Positions 9,182 through 19,673 of a DNA stretch of 64,000 bases are shown here, one piece after another (position 1 is the first letter of the stretch; each line of letters opens with the position of its first letter). The position numbers were made by a program, and so were the translations under genes. The stretch spans positions 7,936,001-8,000,000 of the forward strand of contig NZ_CP107958.1 of the NCBI RefSeq assembly GCF_036075115.1. Reading direction: 5' to 3'. This stretch comes from Streptomyces sp. NBC_00377. Lineage in GTDB: Bacteria > Actinomycetota > Actinomycetes > Streptomycetales > Streptomycetaceae. The notes under the pieces were generated by a model. The model saw only the letters and a program-made list of their open reading frames with translations. It ran no database searches and was not told the origin of the DNA.

Positions 9182-10735
9182 TTACTGAGCCTCCTGGTCG
9201 CTGTCCGGGACCCGTGCCGCCCACATCGGCAGCCGCTCCGCCCGCCGTGGGCCTTCCCCCACTGCCGGAACGGCGTGGGAGGTACCCCCACCGTTGTGCC
9301 GGGCCGGCCGCTCGTTCTGGCCGCGCAGCGCGGTGTGCCGCGCGTCCCACAACGTGCCGTCGGTCCGGTCACGCGGGTCGGGGTCGATCAGCACCACGCC
9401 GATCACCGTGATGTGCTGGTCCGCGAGCTGCCGCGCCACGGTGTGCAGCCAGGCGGCGCTGCCGTGCCCGGCACGCACGGTGAGCACCGCCCTGGTGCCG
9501 AGGTACTGGAGGTCGGTCCACGCCGTGCCGGGCGCGACCGAGCCGACGCCGATCCGGCGCTCCTGGGGCGACACGGCCTCGGCACGGTCGCCGGTGACGA
9601 CGGCCGGGTCCCCCGGGTTCGGGCGGCGGCCGGCGAGCTGTCGGCCCGGCAGACCGTCGACGACGACCACCGGCCCCTCCGCCGCCAGCGCCCTGGCGAG
9701 GTCCAGGGCGATCACGCTCGTGTTGCGCGCGCAGCCCAGTTCCAGCAGCGACACGGGTTCCGCGGTGCCGCGCACTGTGCGGGCGAGGGACGTGGTGAGC
9801 CGTTCGCGTGCCGCCCGGACCCGGCGGCGCTGCCAACGCCGGCCGGACCGGTGGGGCAGCTCCGCGATGACCGAGGCGCCGAGGTTCGCGGCGATCTCCC
9901 GGCGCAGCACGGGACGGTCCGCCACCACCGCGCCCACCGCGGCCACCGCGAGCCCGAGGAACAGCCCGAGGAACAGCCCGATCACGGCGTCGGTGGCAGC
10001 GGCCTTGGGCAGGGAGCGCCGCACCACGTACGGGGCGTCCACGATCTGCGTGCCGGCGACGAGCCGGGGTGTCCCGATGCTCGCCTCTCCGGCGCGCTGG
10101 CTGAAGTCGGTGATCTGCGAGGTGAGTTCGGCCCGGCGGGCATAGAGGGATTCCAGATCGGCCGACGACTCCGGCCCGCTCGCCTCGGTCCCGTCCCCGA
10201 TCGCCTTGTTGACCTGGGCCAGTTGGTCCTTCAGCTGGTCACGCTGGTCGAGCAGGGCCTTCGCCTCGGCCTTCGAGGCCTCCTGGATCCGCTTCACATG
10301 GTCCGCGACGAACGCATCGGCCAACGCCTTGGCGCGGGCCACCGCTTCCGTGCCGGTGTCACCGGTCACGGTGATCTGGAGCATGTTGTTGGTCAAACCG
10401 GTACCGCTGTAGTTCTGCATGAAGTCCTCGGCCTTTTCCTCGGACTTGAGGGACTTCAGAGCCGTGTCGGCGATCCGTGTGGTATGCAGCAGCGCGACGT
10501 CGGTGCGGATCAGCGTTCCGGGGTCGTTCGGCTGGTCCTCCTCGTGCGCGACGAGAATCTTGGTCACGGCGGTCGGCGGCTGCGGCAGCAGGAACGCCAC
10601 CGCCGCGCCGCCGATCAGCCCCAACAGCGCGAGGGAGCACCAGAAGCGGCGCCGCCTGCGCACGGCCGCCACCAGAGCCTGCAGGTCCAGCAGCGGAGCG
10701 GCGGCCGACGACTCCGTGGTCGTACTCGTCGTCAC
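9182..10735 (-). CDS. Wzz/YveK-like polysaccharide co-polymerase with degenerate kinase-like domain
   Basis: 517 residues from the GTG at 10735, which overlaps the previous stop as GTGA. A first membrane segment (about residues 30-50) follows RRRRRFW, then a long extracytoplasmic region with coiled-coil character (residues about 140-215, AKALLDQRDQLKDQLAQVNK), and a second membrane segment near 250-275 rich in GLFLGLFLGLAVAA. This is the topology of Wzz chain-length determinants. The cytoplasmic C-terminus resembles a BY-kinase/ParA fold (ALDLARALAAEGPVVVVDGL) but lacks a recognisable Walker A lysine motif, so kinase activity is doubtful. It probably sets polymer length together with the paralogue upstream. 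Confidence 0.8.
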   Translation of the reverse strand: MTTSTTTESSAAAPLLDLQALVAAVRRRRRFWCSLALLGLIGGAAVAFLLPQPPTAVTKILVAHEEDQPNDPGTLIRTDVALLHTTRIADTALKSLKSEEKAEDFMQNYSGTGLTNNMLQITVTGDTGTEAVARAKALADAFVADHVKRIQEASKAEAKALLDQRDQLKDQLAQVNKAIGDGTEASGPESSADLESLYARRAELTSQITDFSQRAGEASIGTPRLVAGTQIVDAPYVVRRSLPKAAATDAVIGLFLGLFLGLAVAAVGAVVADRPVLRREIAANLGASVIAELPHRSGRRWQRRRVRAARERLTTSLARTVRGTAEPVSLLELGCARNTSVIALDLARALAAEGPVVVVDGLPGRQLAGRRPNPGDPAVVTGDRAEAVSPQERRIGVGSVAPGTAWTDLQYLGTRAVLTVRAGHGSAAWLHTVARQLADQHITVIGVVLIDPDPRDRTDGTLWDARHTALRGQNERPARHNGGGTSHAVPAVGEGPRRAERLPMWAARVPDSDQEAQ

Positions 10736-12108
10736 CCTTTGACTCCTGTCGCGTCGTCCAGTTCGCCGTCGAAGCTCTCGAGCGCCGGTACGACGGCGTG
10801 CCGAGAGCCGTCGGCCGACCGCGACGCACGGACCGGACCGGCCAGGACGATGCCGACGACCGCGTGCTTGGCGTCCGCACACGCCTCGGCGACGCCGGCG
10901 AGCTCCGCCGCGGTCCAGCTGCCGGCGCTGAGCACGATGAGGGCGCCGGACTCCTGGCCGCGGTCGGGCACCATCGGCCGGGACACCGAGACCGCCACCG
11001 CTCGCAGCGCCGGATCGCCCCCGGCCTCGACGACGAGCTGCCCGGCGGCCCGGCGGGCGATCTCGTCACCCTCGGGGAAGACGACCAGTTGCCGCTGCGG
11101 TGCCGGCCGCTGCTCCCGCAGGCGGGAGCACACCCGCCGGTAGCGGATCTGCCTGCTGGCCTCGTCGCCGGACGTCTGCGGCGCCGGGATGTCCCACCGG
11201 ACGTCGAGGCCCAGCAGCCGGCGGATCCACGCCTTCGGGCCACGGCCCGCCGGCCGGTGCATGGGACGTTCGACGGGCACGTCGACGGTACCGAGCAGCG
11301 CCGATCCCAGCGCCGCGGTGATCTCCGGTTCGCCGCGCAGCCGACGGCTCATCCGCGCTGCGGTGAGATGAGCGATGACCGCGAACAGGAAGAACAGCAG
11401 CGCTCCGCCGCCGATGAGCTGCGTCCTCGTCGGCGGTGCCTCGCCGGTCGGCCGGGCCGCCGACCCCATGACGACCATGCTCTTCGCCTCGTCGTCGGCC
11501 GGGTCGGCCTGTTCCATGGTGTTGATAGCCTCCCGCAGCGCGGTGCGCAGCTTCTCCAGTTCGGTGCGGGTCTGCACGCTCTCCACGGTCTGTCCCGGGT
11601 CGGTCGCGTCGGCCAGCTTGCTGATGCGGCGGCTGGTGTCCCTGACCGACTTCTGAAGCGCGGCGAGCTCCTGCGCCGCTCCCGGGTCGGCACTGTCGGC
11701 CGCGATCCGCGTGGCGTAGGAGACGAACTCCTTGGCCACCTGGTCGGAGAGCTGCTGCGCACGAGCCGGGGTGTCGGCCGTGCCGGAGATCTTGATGATG
11801 TTTCCGTCGGTGGTCTTGGCGCTGACCTGTTCCCGCAGGTCGCTGCCGCTCACCCCGGTCCAGCCGAGCCTGGCGGCCGCGCGGTCGACCACCACCGAGC
11901 TGGTCGCCACCTCCGTCTGCGTCAGCAGCTCGCGCTCCTCCCACGTCCCCGGCAGCAGTACCGATGCCGAGGTCGTGTAGCGCGGCGGGAACAGCAGGGA
12001 GGCGCCGTATCCGACGAGCGCACCCACCAGGGCCAAGATGGTGAGCAGCCGCCAGCGCCGACGGATGATCCGCCCCAGGGTGACCAGGCGTATCGTGTCA
12101 TCGTTCAA
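10732..12108 (-). CDS. Wzz/YveK-like polysaccharide co-polymerase
   Basis: 458 residues. The N-terminal membrane segment (LLTILALVGALVGYGASLLF, about residues 20-40) follows a basic RRRWR patch, then comes the Wzz extracytoplasmic domain (YTTSASVLLPG onwards) with a helical, coiled-coil-prone part (residues about 140-200) and a second membrane segment LIGGGALLFFLFAVIAHLTAA (near 235). The C-terminal cytoplasmic portion is poorly conserved and shows no ATP-binding motif. It is a paralogue of the next gene; the two start/stop codons overlap (GTGA at 10732-10735). A pair of such proteins may act as adaptor and length regulator for the polymerase of this operon. Confidence 0.8.
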   Translation of the reverse strand: MNDDTIRLVTLGRIIRRRWRLLTILALVGALVGYGASLLFPPRYTTSASVLLPGTWEERELLTQTEVATSSVVVDRAAARLGWTGVSGSDLREQVSAKTTDGNIIKISGTADTPARAQQLSDQVAKEFVSYATRIAADSADPGAAQELAALQKSVRDTSRRISKLADATDPGQTVESVQTRTELEKLRTALREAINTMEQADPADDEAKSMVVMGSAARPTGEAPPTRTQLIGGGALLFFLFAVIAHLTAARMSRRLRGEPEITAALGSALLGTVDVPVERPMHRPAGRGPKAWIRRLLGLDVRWDIPAPQTSGDEASRQIRYRRVCSRLREQRPAPQRQLVVFPEGDEIARRAAGQLVVEAGGDPALRAVAVSVSRPMVPDRGQESGALIVLSAGSWTAAELAGVAEACADAKHAVVGIVLAGPVRASRSADGSRHAVVPALESFDGELDDATGVKG

Positions 12109-13359
12109 CGGCGCGGCCTCCGCCCTGCGCGGGACGGGGCGCCCGCGGACACCGGAGCCTGGTCACGGCAGGCCGCGGCGTAGGCGGCGAGCAGCGAAGC
12201 CTGTGAGTTCCGCCAGGCGAGCGGTCCGCTGATCCGCTCCTCGCCGATCTTGCCCATCCGGGCCCGCATCTCGGGATCGTCCAGCAGCACCGCGATGAGC
12301 CCGGCGAACGCGCTCTCGTCGTCGGCGGGCGCGTAGAGGGCGGCGTCACCGGCGGAGACGCGTGCCTCGCGGAGGTCGAACGAGACGATCGGCCGGCCCA
12401 TCACCATGTACTCGAGGACCTTGTTCATGGTGGACACGTCGTTGAGCGGATTGCGCGGGTCGGGGGAGAGGCACACGTCCGCGGTGGACAGGTAGCGCAC
12501 CAGGTCGGCGTCCGGGATGCGCCCGGTGAACTCCACCTGCTCCGAGAGGCCGAGCCGATGCGACAGCTCCACCATCGCGTCGAAGGTGTCGCCGCCGCCG
12601 ACGAACACCGCGTGCCAGTCGGTCCGCCCGCACTCGTCGCGCAGTTTCGCGAGGGCCCGCAAGGCGTAGTCGACGCCGTCCTGCGGGCCCATGACGCCGA
12701 GGTAGCACAGCAGATGGGGCTTGCCGCGCTTCAGCTCCGGCTCGGGCGGCACGGGGTGGAAGCGTTCCACGTCGGGAGCGCTGCGCACCACGAAGACGTC
12801 CTCCGGACGCCGGCCGCCACGGCGCACCGCGACGTCCCGGTAGCTCTCGTTCGTGGCGAGCACGATGTCCGCGGCCCGGTAGGTCCGCCGTTCCAGCGCG
12901 CACACGGCGCGATAGAGCAGGTCCTCACCACGGTCGAACCGCGAGAGGTACAGCTCGGGAACCAGGTCGTGCTGGTCGAAGACGAACCGCGCTCCGCGCC
13001 GTTTCATCCACAGGGCCGGCAGGAACAGCAGGTCGGGCGGGTTGCAGGCGTGCACCACGTCGACCGGGCCGACCTTGCGGGCCAGCCGGACCGTGTGCCA
13101 CAACGCCGATCCGTACTCCCGCAGATAGCCGGACGGCCCTCCGGTGGCCGCGCGCAACGGGTAGCGGTGGATCCGCACCCCGTCGATCTCCGCCTCCGGT
13201 TCCGTGTCCCGCTTGCTCCCCTGGGGACAGATGACGTCCACCGTCCAGCCCGCGTCGCGCAGCGTCGTGCACTCCTGCCACACCCGCCGGTCGAAGGGCA
13301 CGGACAGGTTCTCCACCAGGATCAGCGCGCGCCGCTCCGGCCGGTCGCCGCTTCTCGCG

Positions 13360-13370
<11 letters not shown>
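12105..13370 (-). CDS. GT4 glycosyltransferase
   Basis: 421 residues with the GT-B layout: an N-terminal acceptor domain (LILVENLSVPFDRRVWQECT, VDVVHACNPPDL, FDQHDLVPELY) and a C-terminal donor-binding domain (LLCYLGVMGPQDGVDYALRAL, VEFTGRIP, STADVCLSPDP and the E-x7-E-like region NKVLEYMVMGRPIVSFDLREAR). It should add one sugar of the lipid-linked repeat unit on the cytoplasmic membrane face. The ATG lies 11 bp inside the dehydrogenase gene, and the stop overlaps the Wzz-like start as ATGA, so the three genes are tightly coupled. Linkage and donor are unknown. Confidence 0.88.
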
Positions 13371-14676
<1,306 letters not shown>

Positions 14677-14758
14677 GACTCGTTCCTCCCCCCGGGCAGG
14701 CCCTTGTGGCCTGCGGTCCGCACACCGGCGGGACCGTCGGGTCGCAGCCCCCCGCCCA

Positions 14759-16237
14759 TCAGTAGGCCCCCTGCCCGTAGAGCACGGCACGCAGCGTCTT
14801 CCACAAGATCACCGTGTCCAGGGCGAGCGACCAGTCCTCCACGTACCGCAGGTCCAGCCGGACCGCCTCCTCCCACGACAGGTCGCTGCGCCCGCTGATC
14901 TGCCACAGACCGGTGAGTCCGGGTTTGACCAGCAGCCGCCGCCGGATGTCGGGGCCGTACGCGGCGGACTCCTCCGGCAGCGGAGGCCGCGGACCGACGA
15001 GCGACATCGATCCGGTGAGCACGTTGAAAAGCTGCGGGAGCTCGTCGATCGAGTACCGGCGCAGCACCGTTCCCAGCCGGGTCACGCGCGGGTCCCGGCG
15101 GAGCTTGAACAGCAGGCCGGCGCCCTCGTTGCGGTCGGCCAGCTCGGCACGTGCCCTGTCGGCCCCCGCGACCATGGTCCGGAACTTGAGAATGGTGAAC
15201 TCGCGGCCGTCCTTGCCGACCCGGCGCTGGCGGTAGAACGCCCCGCCCCGGCTGTCCACCAGTACAAGCAGGGCGACCAGCACCATCAGCGGCGCGAACA
15301 GCACCAGAAGAATCGTTGCGCCTACCCGGTCGACGACCCCTTTGACCGCCCGGCGGCCGCCGGTGAAGGTCGGCATGCTGACCCGCAGCAGCGGGATCCC
15401 GAGCACCGCGTCGACGTGCAGCCGAGGACCGGCCACCTCCATCAGCACGGGCGCCACGACCATCTCGGCGTCGCTGCCCTCGAGGTTCCAGGCCAGCCGC
15501 TGCAACCGGTGCGGCGACCAGTGCGGGTCCGGTGTGACCGCGACGACCCGGTAGCCGTCGCGGTGGACGTGATTGGCGACGTCCGCCAGCCGGCCGACGA
15601 CCGGCACTCCGTCCAGTTGGTCGCCGTCGGTCCCGAGACCGTCCGTCGTGCACACGGCATCCACTCGCCAGCCCAGGTGCGGGAACTTACGGGTCCGGGT
15701 GATCAGGTCGTGCACGGTTGCCGGGCTCCCGGCGGCGAGCACCGGTCTCAGGCACCGCCCCTCCTTGCGCTGCTTGTGCAGCCCGAGGCGAAGCAGATAC
15801 CGCGCGGTCATGGTGACGATCGCGATCGCGGGGATCGCGACGAAGATCCAGAGTTTGATGTTGCGCGAGGTGAGGGCGATACCGCCGAGTGCCAGGACGA
15901 CGGTCGCGGTGAACAGCGAACGTCCGAGCCGCCGGAATTCCTCGGCGCCCTGTCCGAGTACGGCCGGAGACCACGACCGGCTCACCGCAAGTGAACCCAG
16001 CACCAGCAGTTCGGTGCCGAATGCAAGAATTCCCCACTTCTCGTGCCAGTTGGCCGCGTCGCGGGCCCCGAAGAAGTTGCCGATGCCCGCCACCACGAAA
16101 GCGGTTGCTGCGGTATCGCTGGTGATCACGGCGCGGCGATAGCGTTGTTCCCAGTCGCTCGCGGGCCGGCTGATTGCCCCGTTCGCCAGACGCCCCCGCG
16201 CTGACGGAAACGGGCTGACCAATTCCCCTTGTCGCAC
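14759..16237 (-). CDS. Exopolysaccharide polyprenyl glycosylphosphotransferase (initiating sugar transferase)
   Basis: About 492 residues. Four membrane segments lie in the N-terminal third (TAFVVAGIGNFFGA, ILAFGTELLVLGSLAV, LFTATVVLALGGIAL, LWIFVAIPAIAIVTM), then a CoA-binding-like domain and a fifth membrane segment before the C-terminal bacterial sugar-transferase domain (residues about 300-492) with FTILKFRTM, RYSIDELPQLFNVLTGSMSLVGPRPPLPEE and KPGLTGLWQISGRSDLSWEE (spread over that domain). It should transfer a sugar-1-phosphate onto undecaprenyl phosphate, the first step of repeat-unit synthesis. The GTG at 16237 is chosen for its upstream G-rich ribosome-binding site; GTG 16219 is possible. 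It is the first gene of the operon, and its promoter probably lies in 16240-16740. Confidence 0.85.
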   Translation of the reverse strand: MRQGELVSPFPSARGRLANGAISRPASDWEQRYRRAVITSDTAATAFVVAGIGNFFGARDAANWHEKWGILAFGTELLVLGSLAVSRSWSPAVLGQGAEEFRRLGRSLFTATVVLALGGIALTSRNIKLWIFVAIPAIAIVTMTARYLLRLGLHKQRKEGRCLRPVLAAGSPATVHDLITRTRKFPHLGWRVDAVCTTDGLGTDGDQLDGVPVVGRLADVANHVHRDGYRVVAVTPDPHWSPHRLQRLAWNLEGSDAEMVVAPVLMEVAGPRLHVDAVLGIPLLRVSMPTFTGGRRAVKGVVDRVGATILLVLFAPLMVLVALLVLVDSRGGAFYRQRRVGKDGREFTILKFRTMVAGADRARAELADRNEGAGLLFKLRRDPRVTRLGTVLRRYSIDELPQLFNVLTGSMSLVGPRPPLPEESAAYGPDIRRRLLVKPGLTGLWQISGRSDLSWEEAVRLDLRYVEDWSLALDTVILWKTLRAVLYGQGAY

Positions 16238-16277
16238 AGAACCCCCCAGGTCCCCAGTGGTTCGACGTGTTCGCCTA

Positions 16278-16385
16278 GCACTGTTCCTCCCCTCGGGAGG
16301 CCCCCGCCCCCCGCACTGTTTCCCTCTCCGGGAGGCCCCCGCCCCCCCGCACCTGCCCCTCCCTCGGAAGCCCCCGCTCCCACGC
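16278..16385. repeat. Three imperfect ~36-bp G/C-skewed tandem repeats upstream of the sugar transferase
   Basis: Three units begin at GCACTGTTCCTCC, GCACTGTTTCCC and GCACCTGCCCCTCC, each followed by a CTCGG(G/A)AGGCCCCCGC-like core. On the minus strand they give runs of five to seven G separated by short loops, a potential G-quadruplex, within the untranslated leader of the exopolysaccharide operon. Confidence 0.7.
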
Positions 16386-17185
16386 GAAATCCCGGCTGTC
16401 GAAAGCTGCTTGGACGCCCACCTCGACGGCGGGCAGGCCGGCATGGCCCGTCGGACTCCCGAGATGTGCGAGGACCCGTCGGAACCTCGGATGCTCCCCG
16501 CACCCGAAGCCCCTCTCGGGCTCCAAGAATTGATCACCCCCACGCTTGTCGCCGGGGACACGACCACCGGCTTTCCTTAGTGCCGGATCAATAGATCGTT
16601 AAGGGTTGCCTCGTGTCCGAACGGCTGAAGCAAGGTCAATCTAGACCATCGGGGCCAGTATGAAGAGAGGATGTGTGTAATTTGTGTTCAAGCTTTGAGA
16701 CTTGATCGATTGATCGTTGACCGCCTCTGGACACCTTGACGTCACCCCGTGCTCAGGCCCGGAAGGCCGGTGGGCGAAGCCGGATGTGAGGGCGCATCCC
16801 GGTTTACCGCCCAGCCGCGTGCCACCCAGGGCACCCGACGGCGTCTTTCCCGGTCAGGTGCCCTTTTCCAGGCGGGGAAAGAAGCGCGTTTCCCATTGGT
16901 GAATATGACAGAAGCAGTTTCTTGGCCTGCTGATGGCACGCCCCACAGGGGGACGACTTGTCCCTCTGCCCCCTGCGGAAGCGTGAGGCCACCGGCCCGG
17001 GAACGGTCCCACTCACGGTCGCAAGCGCGATCCGGGCCTCGACGGTACGGCCCGTGCCTCGCCGACGACTGTCCGGAACTGACCCTCGACCTGTCGGCGC
17101 CCGGCCCGGCGCTCGGTCTCGTGCCCGGTCGCCGTCCTGGCGATCGTCTTCCGGCGGCTCGATCGGGCACGCATGCACACCACCC
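16386..17185. other. Intergenic region, probable exopolysaccharide promoter; no gene seen
   Basis: No reading frame here has recognisable protein features. The part from about 16570 to 16740 is clearly richer in A+T than its surroundings and holds two related elements, ATAGATCGTTAA (16591-16602) and ATTGATCGTTGA (16709-16720), that could be operator half-sites. The rest, up to the end of the TROVE gene, is G+C-rich with no clear structure. The exopolysaccharide promoter (minus strand) probably lies in the A+T-richer part. Confidence 0.5.
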
Positions 17186-18874
17186 TCAGGAAGGTGCCGC
17201 CGTCCACGGCCACTTGGCGTCCTGGCCGGCCTCCAGGAGCGGGATCATCCGGAACGCGGCGTCGCTCAGGCCGCCGAAGGTATGGCGGTGAGGGCCGGAC
17301 GGGGCGTGGGCCGGTGCGTAGCCGGCCAGGTTCCAGGTGTAGACGGGAATGTGGAAAGGGACCCTCTGCAACGGGTTGGACCACTGGGTCGGCCCGGTCT
17401 GCTCGTCGGTCACCACGACCACCCGGTCGTGACGGTCGTAGTGCCGGTTGAACGCTGCGGCCGTGTTGGTTCCGCCCAGGTCGTGGAAGCGCTCCAGGAC
17501 GCGCAGTACCGGTTCGCCGGGGCCGAGCTCGACGCGACGGCTGTCCGACCCGAACTCCACCAGGTCGGCCCGCTCGGCCCGCAAGGCGAGCGCCGTACCG
17601 AAAACGGCCGCCGAATCGGCCCGGTTGAGCTGAGTGTGCTCACTGGGCCGGTCGAACATCGAGCCGGACCGGTCCACCAGGATCAGCGTGCGGCCGGGCA
17701 GTTCGGGCACGTTGGCGAGCGAGTGCCCGAGGGCCGTCTCCAGAGCGTCCTCCCAGCGGCGCGAGGGCGCGTTGCGGTGGGCGGCCAGGTAGCGGAAGGG
17801 GAACTGACGCGAGCGGCGCACCTCGTCCGGGCAGGAGATCCGCGCGGCGACCTCGGCGGCGACCCGGTCGCTCACCGCGGCCAGGTCGAGGTTGCGCAGG
17901 TTGCGCACGAGGGCCATCGCCCCCATCGAGGGGATCAGGGCCTCCCACACCGCCGCGTCGAGCGGCCCCTGCAACCAGCCCGCCACCGACTCCCAGGTCA
18001 TCCCCGCCGCGTTCAGCCGCTCGGCGCCGCCCTGTGCGGTGACCAGGGCGCGCCGCTCCTCGACCGGTACGGCCATCAGCTCCCGGTGTGCGACGAGCAG
18101 CGTCTCGCCGGACGGGGGCAGGGCGCGGCCGGGGCGGTGGCGGCGGTCGAGCGCGTACGTGAACAGGGCGCCCTGCCACGGACGTCGAGGGTCGGGGGAC
18201 GGGTGGGTGAGTTCGATGACGTCGCCGAAGCGGTAGGCGCGCGATTCGGTGTCGTACTTGAGGAGCGCGCGCCCGGTGTAGAGACGCCGTACGGCGTCGG
18301 CGATCCCGCGCTTGAGCGGCTGCGGGAGACTCCGCCCGTACCGGGAGGTCCAGTACGCGAGCAACTCACCCGGCTCATCGGGCCGTTGGAGCACGGTGGC
18401 CACGGCCCGCCGTGAGAAGCCGGCGGCCCCCGCGTCCAGCCTGGCCCGCACGAACTCGGCCGCGCCCACCAGGGAGGCGGTGCGCATCTGGCCCTCGGTG
18501 CGCAGCCAGCCCAGCAGTCCGAGGGTCCACTCGGGGTCGCTGACGGCGAGTCCGCGCACCAGCTGCTCGTAGCGCTCGTCCCGGGCGGCTGCGTCTTCGT
18601 AGAAGCTGTGCTGGCCGACCATGTTGGACATGGCCAGCAGGAAGAGTTCCGCCTTGGGCGAGCGGGCGTGCGCGGTGCCACCCTGGTGGGTGAGGTGGTG
18701 GGGCCTGAGGGCGGCCGGGTGCCGCAAGGTCCGTGTGCCGGCGGACTGTGGGAGTGGCCACCGGCCGTGGGTGGAGAGCGACGACGTCGCTCCGCCTGCG
18801 GTCAGGCCCGGTATCTCCGCCTGGATCTCGCTCCTGGCTTCGGACTTGGCCCGCTGACGGTTGAAATGGGGCAT
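17186..18874 (-). CDS. TROVE domain protein (Ro60/Rsr homologue)
   Basis: 562 residues. The N-terminal two thirds is an all-helical HEAT-like TROVE region (FLLAMSNMVGQHSFYED, LLGWLRTEGQMRTASLVGAAEF, LKRGIADAVRRLYTG), which in Ro60 forms a ring that binds Y RNA and misfolded RNA ends. The C-terminal von Willebrand A domain has a MIDAS: DRSGSM at 401-406, GGTNT near 470 and VVTDEQT near 490. In other bacteria such proteins work with Y RNAs and exoribonucleases in RNA quality control and stress survival. The ATG at 18874 starts MPHFNRQRAK after an AAGGGACC ribosome-binding site. No RtcB or RNase gene is adjacent. It stands alone between the exopolysaccharide operon and the ABC exporter. Confidence 0.9.
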   Translation of the reverse strand: MPHFNRQRAKSEARSEIQAEIPGLTAGGATSSLSTHGRWPLPQSAGTRTLRHPAALRPHHLTHQGGTAHARSPKAELFLLAMSNMVGQHSFYEDAAARDERYEQLVRGLAVSDPEWTLGLLGWLRTEGQMRTASLVGAAEFVRARLDAGAAGFSRRAVATVLQRPDEPGELLAYWTSRYGRSLPQPLKRGIADAVRRLYTGRALLKYDTESRAYRFGDVIELTHPSPDPRRPWQGALFTYALDRRHRPGRALPPSGETLLVAHRELMAVPVEERRALVTAQGGAERLNAAGMTWESVAGWLQGPLDAAVWEALIPSMGAMALVRNLRNLDLAAVSDRVAAEVAARISCPDEVRRSRQFPFRYLAAHRNAPSRRWEDALETALGHSLANVPELPGRTLILVDRSGSMFDRPSEHTQLNRADSAAVFGTALALRAERADLVEFGSDSRRVELGPGEPVLRVLERFHDLGGTNTAAAFNRHYDRHDRVVVVTDEQTGPTQWSNPLQRVPFHIPVYTWNLAGYAPAHAPSGPHRHTFGGLSDAAFRMIPLLEAGQDAKWPWTAAPS

Positions 18875-19172
18875 GCAGAAGGTCCCTTGGGAGACGTTCC
18901 GGGAAGAAGTGGAGACGCCTTCCGAGATCAATAGTGGCACCGGGGTGGTGTTGCGTCTCGGACAGGAAGTAACCGGGGCACAGCGCATCGGAAGGCGTCG
19001 AACAGGCACGCTAGCCGGTGCGGGAAGCGGACGCACGCGAATAAATGCGCTCCGGTCCATCCGGCCGATGACCGGCTCCCAGGGCTGCGCGGCACCGCGC
19101 CGAAGGCCATTCTGCGAAAGGGCGCCTGACGGTCCGTAAGCCAGTCCGGGCGCCCCTCCTTCCACGCGTCCG

Positions 19173-19235
19173 GAAGAAGCCGAGCTTCTTGGGCGAGTAG
19201 CTCACCAGCAGGTTCTTCGTCTGCTGGAGGTACAC
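19173..19235 (-). pseudogene. Relic of an aldehyde dehydrogenase C-terminus
   Basis: The minus-strand frame reads YLQQTKNLLVSYSPKKLGFF, then runs on without the expected stop. The 18 residues from QQTKN to LGFF are identical to the C-terminus of the aldehyde dehydrogenase at 63552-64000. Roughly half of the codons differ synonymously, so this is a tail from a diverged homologue, not a recent copy of that gene. Nothing upstream in the frame looks like the rest of the enzyme. The surrounding 18875-19540 shows no other recognisable gene. Confidence 0.8.
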
Positions 19236-19546
19236 GCTCACCGTCGCCTCTGACCTGCGGCAAAGGGTGGAACCGGCTGCTGCTGAACCGAGTTGGCCGC
19301 GCCTGGTCAGGATCTCGGTCCGTGCTCTGTGGTGTCGGCGTGCGCGCCCTGCGGACAGCGGATGCCTCGACATCGGCGCGGCGTCCGGGACCCGGGGGGT
19401 CCGCTACGCCCGTTCGAGCGCGGAGCGAGCGGGCCGGTGCGCCGCGGATGCCGGCGCGCGGTGGTTCGCGCATCCGCGGGGGCCGGATGCCCGCCGCGAC
19501 CACGGCGGAGCCGACGAACACGGAAAGCACCGCAGGTGGGCGCGTA

Positions 19547-19558
19547 GTACCGCGGTAC
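19547..19558. promoter_or_regulatory. Palindrome upstream of the ABC exporter/two-component operon
   Basis: GTACCGCGGTAC is a perfect 12-bp palindrome about 115 bp before the ATP-binding protein start. The GGTACCAC part recurs about 24 bp downstream (19581-19588). It may be a binding site for the cognate response regulator at the end of this operon. The role is inferred from position only. Confidence 0.4.
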
Positions 19559-19673
19559 CACGCGTACGGCGCAGATCAGCCTCCCGGTACCACCGGATCG
19601 GGGGATTCGACACCTAGCGTTGCCGGTGCGGCGTCGAAGTGACGGACGCCGGAGTCCGACAGAGAGAACGCGA

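Noticed and set aside
7316..11143. 1275-codon plus-strand open frame
   Set aside because: It is antisense to the asparagine synthase and Wzz-like genes, with no coherent domain or ribosome-binding site.
16278..16385. CRISPR array
   Set aside because: The three units are adjacent and degenerate without unique spacers, and no cas gene is present.
16741..16810. tRNA-like or Y RNA module downstream of the TROVE gene
   Set aside because: No T-arm or acceptor pairing could be confirmed by eye; left as a computational check.
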